DNA of 64,000 nt from contig JABWBQ010000042.1 in NCBI GenBank assembly GCA_013360395.1, positions 1 to 64,000 on the forward strand, read 5' to 3'. Origin of the DNA: Flavobacteriales bacterium. GTDB lineage: Bacteria; Bacteroidota; Bacteroidia; Flavobacteriales_F; PHOS-HE28. Shown here one piece after another: positions 61,655-64,000 of the stretch. The position numbers and the translations under genes were made by a program. The notes below the pieces were generated by a model. The model saw nothing but the letters and a program-made list of their open reading frames with translations. It was not told the origin of the DNA and did not search any database. How positions within the stretch are numbered: position 1 is the stretch's first letter; every line of letters starts with the position of its first letter.

Positions 61655-62647
61655 TCAGAAGCCCACCAGGGTGAGGCCCGCGTTCACCGGCACCAGCTCG
61701 GGGCCGCGGCCCTCGCGGAACAGCGGGGTGAGCGCATACTCGGCGAAGAGGTTGAGCCCCCCCCAGCCCACCTGGGCCCGTGCGGCCAGCCGGTGGTCCA
61801 GCAGGTGGAAGGAACCCTTGCTGCGCTCCTTCTGCACGTCGCCGTCCTGGCGGTACTTCACCTTGTACATGGTGTCGAAATACCAGCTGCCCACCAGGCC
61901 GAACGCCAGGTGGAAGTTGTTCTTGCGGGAGAAACCATGGTCCTTCCAGGTGCCGCTGCGCAGGGCATCCTCGGTGGGCAGTGGCGAGCGCTTGGTGTTG
62001 AACTCCAGCATCAGGGGCACGCGCAGACCGATCTGGCGCAGCTTGTTCTTGCGCAGGTCCGGCTCGACCACGGTCTGTGCGAACACCGAGTCCGCATCGT
62101 ACGCCAGGCGCACGTTGTTGCTCAGGCGGTAGTTCACGAACTCCAGGCCCAGGCCGGTGAAGATGCCGGCGTGGTGGCTGCTGAACTCCAGCTTGTATTG
62201 GGCGAGGTTCAGCGCCAGGAAGCGCGAGTTGGCGTCCTCCAGCTGCATGAAGCGGGCCTTCTCGGGCAGGTCGAAGCCGCCGTCGGGGGCCATCAGGTTG
62301 TTGAGCCCGAGCTCCACCCCGGTCCAGTACGTGAAGGCATTGCGCCGTGCGCGCCGCAGCTCGCGCCGCCGCTTGGCCGCCGCCACGCCCGTGGTGTCCA
62401 TCACCTTGTTGGCCGAAAGGATGGTGATGATCTTGCGCCGGGTCTGGAAGGTGATGGTGTCCGGCCGGTCCTCCTCGGGGGTGTCGTCCTTCCCGTTCAC
62501 CTGGGTGTACAGCCCCCGCTCGGCGTCCACGCCGATCTCCAGGGTGTTGCGGCGGGTGGAGGTGCTGTCGTCCTGCGCCCGCACCGGGGAGCGGTGGGCC
62601 AGGAGCGCGGCCACCGTCAGGGTGGCGATGCCGATCGTGTTGCGCAT
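61655..62647 (-). CDS. Putative outer-membrane beta-barrel protein
   Basis: A 330-residue protein with a signal peptide (IGIATLTVAALLAHRSPVRAQ). The mature part has alternating strands with aromatic ends, such as YWTGVELGLNNLMAP, YKLEFSSHHAGIFTGLGLEFVNY, FHLAFGLVGSWYFDTMYKVKY and AARAQVGWGGLNLFAEYALTPLF, ending with LVPVNAGLTLVGF, where the terminal Phe suits BAM-dependent insertion. A basic segment (AAKRRRELRRARRNA) near residue 105 is unusual. The function is unknown. It runs toward yebC in the same direction. Confidence 0.75.
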   Translation of the reverse strand: MRNTIGIATLTVAALLAHRSPVRAQDDSTSTRRNTLEIGVDAERGLYTQVNGKDDTPEEDRPDTITFQTRRKIITILSANKVMDTTGVAAAKRRRELRRARRNAFTYWTGVELGLNNLMAPDGGFDLPEKARFMQLEDANSRFLALNLAQYKLEFSSHHAGIFTGLGLEFVNYRLSNNVRLAYDADSVFAQTVVEPDLRKNKLRQIGLRVPLMLEFNTKRSPLPTEDALRSGTWKDHGFSRKNNFHLAFGLVGSWYFDTMYKVKYRQDGDVQKERSKGSFHLLDHRLAARAQVGWGGLNLFAEYALTPLFREGRGPELVPVNAGLTLVGF

Positions 62648-62750
62648 GTTCCTTGGGTCGTCGACGGCCAAGTGACCGTCATTCCATCGTAGGACGGGCT
62701 GTGCGACCCGTTGTTACAGCACCGGCAGGAAAAGTCCCAGGCCGGAATGC

Positions 62751-62784
62751 GAAAGGGGCCATCCCTGGCGGGACGGCCCCTTTC
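62751..62784 (-). terminator. Hairpin after the TonB-like gene
   Basis: GAAAGGGGCC (62751-62760) pairs with GGCCCCTTTC (62775-62784), a perfect 10-bp stem with a 14-nt loop, 23 nt past the stop at 62808. It matches the style of the hairpin at 19171. Confidence 0.55.
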
Positions 62785-62807
62785 GGCACGGCCGGTGGAA
62801 GGAGGCC

Positions 62808-63182
62808 TCAGACCTTCTCGGGGTGGAACACGAACCGGACCCGGGTGGTGCGCCAAATGCCGTCGAGGTTCTCGCCCACATCCACTTTGGCCAGTTTCTC
62901 AAGCACGTACTGGCGCAGGGCTTCGTTGGTGGACCAGCTGTCCAGGACCACGATCCGGCCCTCGCTGTTCACCACGAAGCTGGCGGTGACCTCGCCGGTC
63001 ATGTCGTGCGTGCGCTCCAGGACGGGGAACACCATGTGGCGGTTCAGCTGGCGTTCCAGTGCGCGTTCCAGGGTGGTGGCGTTGTCGTGCGCGGTGCGCA
63101 GGGGCTCGGCGGCACGGGTGTACCCGTAGGTGAACACGGTGGCGAGCAACAGAAGGCTCTTGCGGAGGATGGCGGCGTTCAT
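62808..63182 (-). CDS. TonB-like C-terminal-domain protein
   Basis: A 124-residue exported protein with a signal peptide (LRKSLLLLATVFTYGYTRAAE). The rest resembles a TonB C-terminal fold: LERQLNRHMVFPVLER, GEVTASFVVNSEGRIVVLDSWSTNEALRQYVLEKLAKV and RVRFVFHPEKV. No membrane anchor beyond the signal and no Pro-rich spacer are present, so it is not a standard TonB. The function is unknown. Confidence 0.7.
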   Translation of the reverse strand: MNAAILRKSLLLLATVFTYGYTRAAEPLRTAHDNATTLERALERQLNRHMVFPVLERTHDMTGEVTASFVVNSEGRIVVLDSWSTNEALRQYVLEKLAKVDVGENLDGIWRTTRVRFVFHPEKV

Positions 63183-63298
63183 GGCGTTGGTGGCTTGTGC
63201 CCATGTGACGGGCTTGGGCGGCACATCGTTACACCGGGGCGGGCGGCTTGTGATGAGCGGAAGCGGGGCGGGGATGAGCGGCCCGGGAGCGGCCCCTT

Positions 63299-64000
63299 TC
63301 AACGACCCCGGCTGGCCGAGACGGTGAGCCCGGGGCCCAGCCGCAGGTCGAACCGTGTGATGCGGCCATCCCGCTGTTCCACGGCAAGGCCGGCCTGCTC
63401 GCCACCCAACCGCCGCAGGCCCTTGTCCACGGCGGCCGCGGCATCAGCCTCGTTCAGCGGCCGCGCATCGGCGTGGGGCTGGTCGAGCACCTTGTGCCGC
63501 AGTTGTTGTGCGATCAGTCCGCCCAAGGTGGGGGGGGCGGTGGGTGGCCCCGTGGGCGTGGTGGCTGCCAGGAACTCCTCGGGCGTGGGGGAGGCTGGTG
63601 CGGGTGCCTTCGCGGCCACCGCAACGGGGGTCTGCACCGCGATCGGAGGAGCTTCCGTCCGGACCGGCTCGAGACGGGCCACCAGGGTGACCTCGCGAAC
63701 CATGTCCGTGGGACGCGCCGTAACGATCGTGGTCGGTGCCGCTGTTCGCTGTACCTCCTGTGCGGCCTGGTCGGTCCGGGGCATCGTCCGGGCCTGAGGC
63801 TCGTGGGCGGGGGGCGCGGGGTGTTGCGTGGCCGCACCGACGGTGACGGGGGGCATGGGCGTGGCCTGCTGTGCGGCCGCTGGTACCTCGGGACGCCCGG
63901 CCAGCGTGGTGCGCTCGCCGTTCGGTAGCTCCAGGAGCGCCCACAGGCCAAGGCTGAGCAGCAAGGCGGCAGCTGCGGCATGGCGCAGAAGGACACCGAC
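63299..64000 (-). CDS. Membrane protein with Pro/Thr-rich periplasmic region (5' end cut by window edge)
   Basis: About 233 residues are visible; the frame is still open at the right edge. A membrane helix (AAAAALLLSLGLWALLELP) comes first, then a low-complexity Pro/Thr/Ala/Val stretch of about 130 residues, then a small C-terminal domain (GGLIAQQLRHKVLDQP...VDKGLRRLGGEQAGLAVEQRDGRITRFDLRLG). The layout is like the anti-sigma protein at 20766 but without the barrel, so an anti-sigma or regulator role for the missing N-terminus is possible but unproven. Confidence 0.6.
   Translation of the reverse strand, partial: VGVLLRHAAAAALLLSLGLWALLELPNGERTTLAGRPEVPAAAQQATPMPPVTVGAATQHPAPPAHEPQARTMPRTDQAAQEVQRTAAPTTIVTARPTDMVREVTLVARLEPVRTEAPPIAVQTPVAVAAKAPAPASPTPEEFLAATTPTGPPTAPPTLGGLIAQQLRHKVLDQPHADARPLNEADAAAAVDKGLRRLGGEQAGLAVEQRDGRITRFDLRLGPGLTVSASRGR

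Overview
The window looks like chromosomal DNA from a GC-rich member of Bacteroidota, most likely Flavobacteriales-like. Three things support this. (1) Family content: a RicT/PSP1 protein of the Bacteroidota type, an IPExxxVDY-like protein between rnc and pyk, a PKD protein with a C-terminal type IX sorting domain, YwqK/MORN-type secreted repeats and anti-sigma/beta-barrel hybrids. (2) Promoters of the Bacteroidota form TAnnTTTG (often TATCTTCG in this GC-rich sequence) precede many genes. (3) Shine-Dalgarno sequences are hard to find. Genes are densely packed on both strands.

Layout. 1-9.0 kb: ricT (cut by the window edge) and holB on the minus strand, divergent pgk, a cold-shock protein, a CvpA-like protein, a conserved small protein, a lipoprotein, then a tight ppiase-pheS pair and a geranylgeranyl-reductase-type flavoprotein. 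9.0-14.1 kb, minus: methyltransferase, pyk, IPExxxVDY-like, rnc, fabF, acpP. 14.2-17.3 kb, plus: purN, MarC, rnhA, a biotin-carrier protein and a secreted SOD. 17.3-20 kb: PfkB kinase, tRNA-Asn, a lipoprotein and two tandem ssb genes. 20.2-24.3 kb: ECF sigma factor, anti-sigma/barrel hybrid, PKD/T9SS protein, and a UspA protein. 24.4-27.6 kb, minus: a YfiR - TPR - HAMP/SpoIIE phosphatase operon. 27.6-32 kb: M28 peptidase, ferritin, pth, rplY, prs. 32-39.7 kb: rnr, a LytTR response regulator with a 1006-residue multi-PAS histidine kinase, and a MORN-type secreted protein. 39.7-40.1 kb: an AT-rich, GATC-rich gap with DnaA-box-like 9-mers. 40.1-45.4 kb: rpiB, a second M28 peptidase, a thioredoxin-fold lipoprotein and an ALDH7-type dehydrogenase. 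45.6-50.4 kb: methyltransferase, mnmG, a YbhB-like protein and a ThrE-like exporter. 50.4-51.9 kb: a repeat-rich accessory patch with a toxin-antitoxin pair. 51.9-64 kb: GH27 alpha-galactosidase, adenine deaminase with a divergent TSUP transporter, a stop-interrupted secreted protein, a propionyl-CoA-carboxylase-type subunit, a NIT-like/HAMP histidine kinase, YebC, an outer-membrane protein, a TonB-like protein and a truncated membrane protein.

Main non-genic signals. Three identical 19-bp sequences GTTCCACGTGGAACGATCG match the ParB-binding parS palindrome and lie in and around mnmG. The 39.7-40.1 kb gap has nine GATC sites in about 330 bp, an AT-rich stretch and DnaA-like 9-mers. Together they suggest the window is close to the chromosome origin. 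Three intergenic elements begin with TAGAGGC inverted ends; two are homologous and have compensating changes in their ends, and two of the elements supply TAG stop codons to neighbouring genes. At least ten genes carry the -7 promoter box only 3-6 nt before the start codon, which suggests common leaderless transcription. Two or three genes look damaged: a ParE toxin by a one-base shift and a secreted protein by an in-frame TAA, and the converging ends of the M28 peptidase and ferritin genes overlap.
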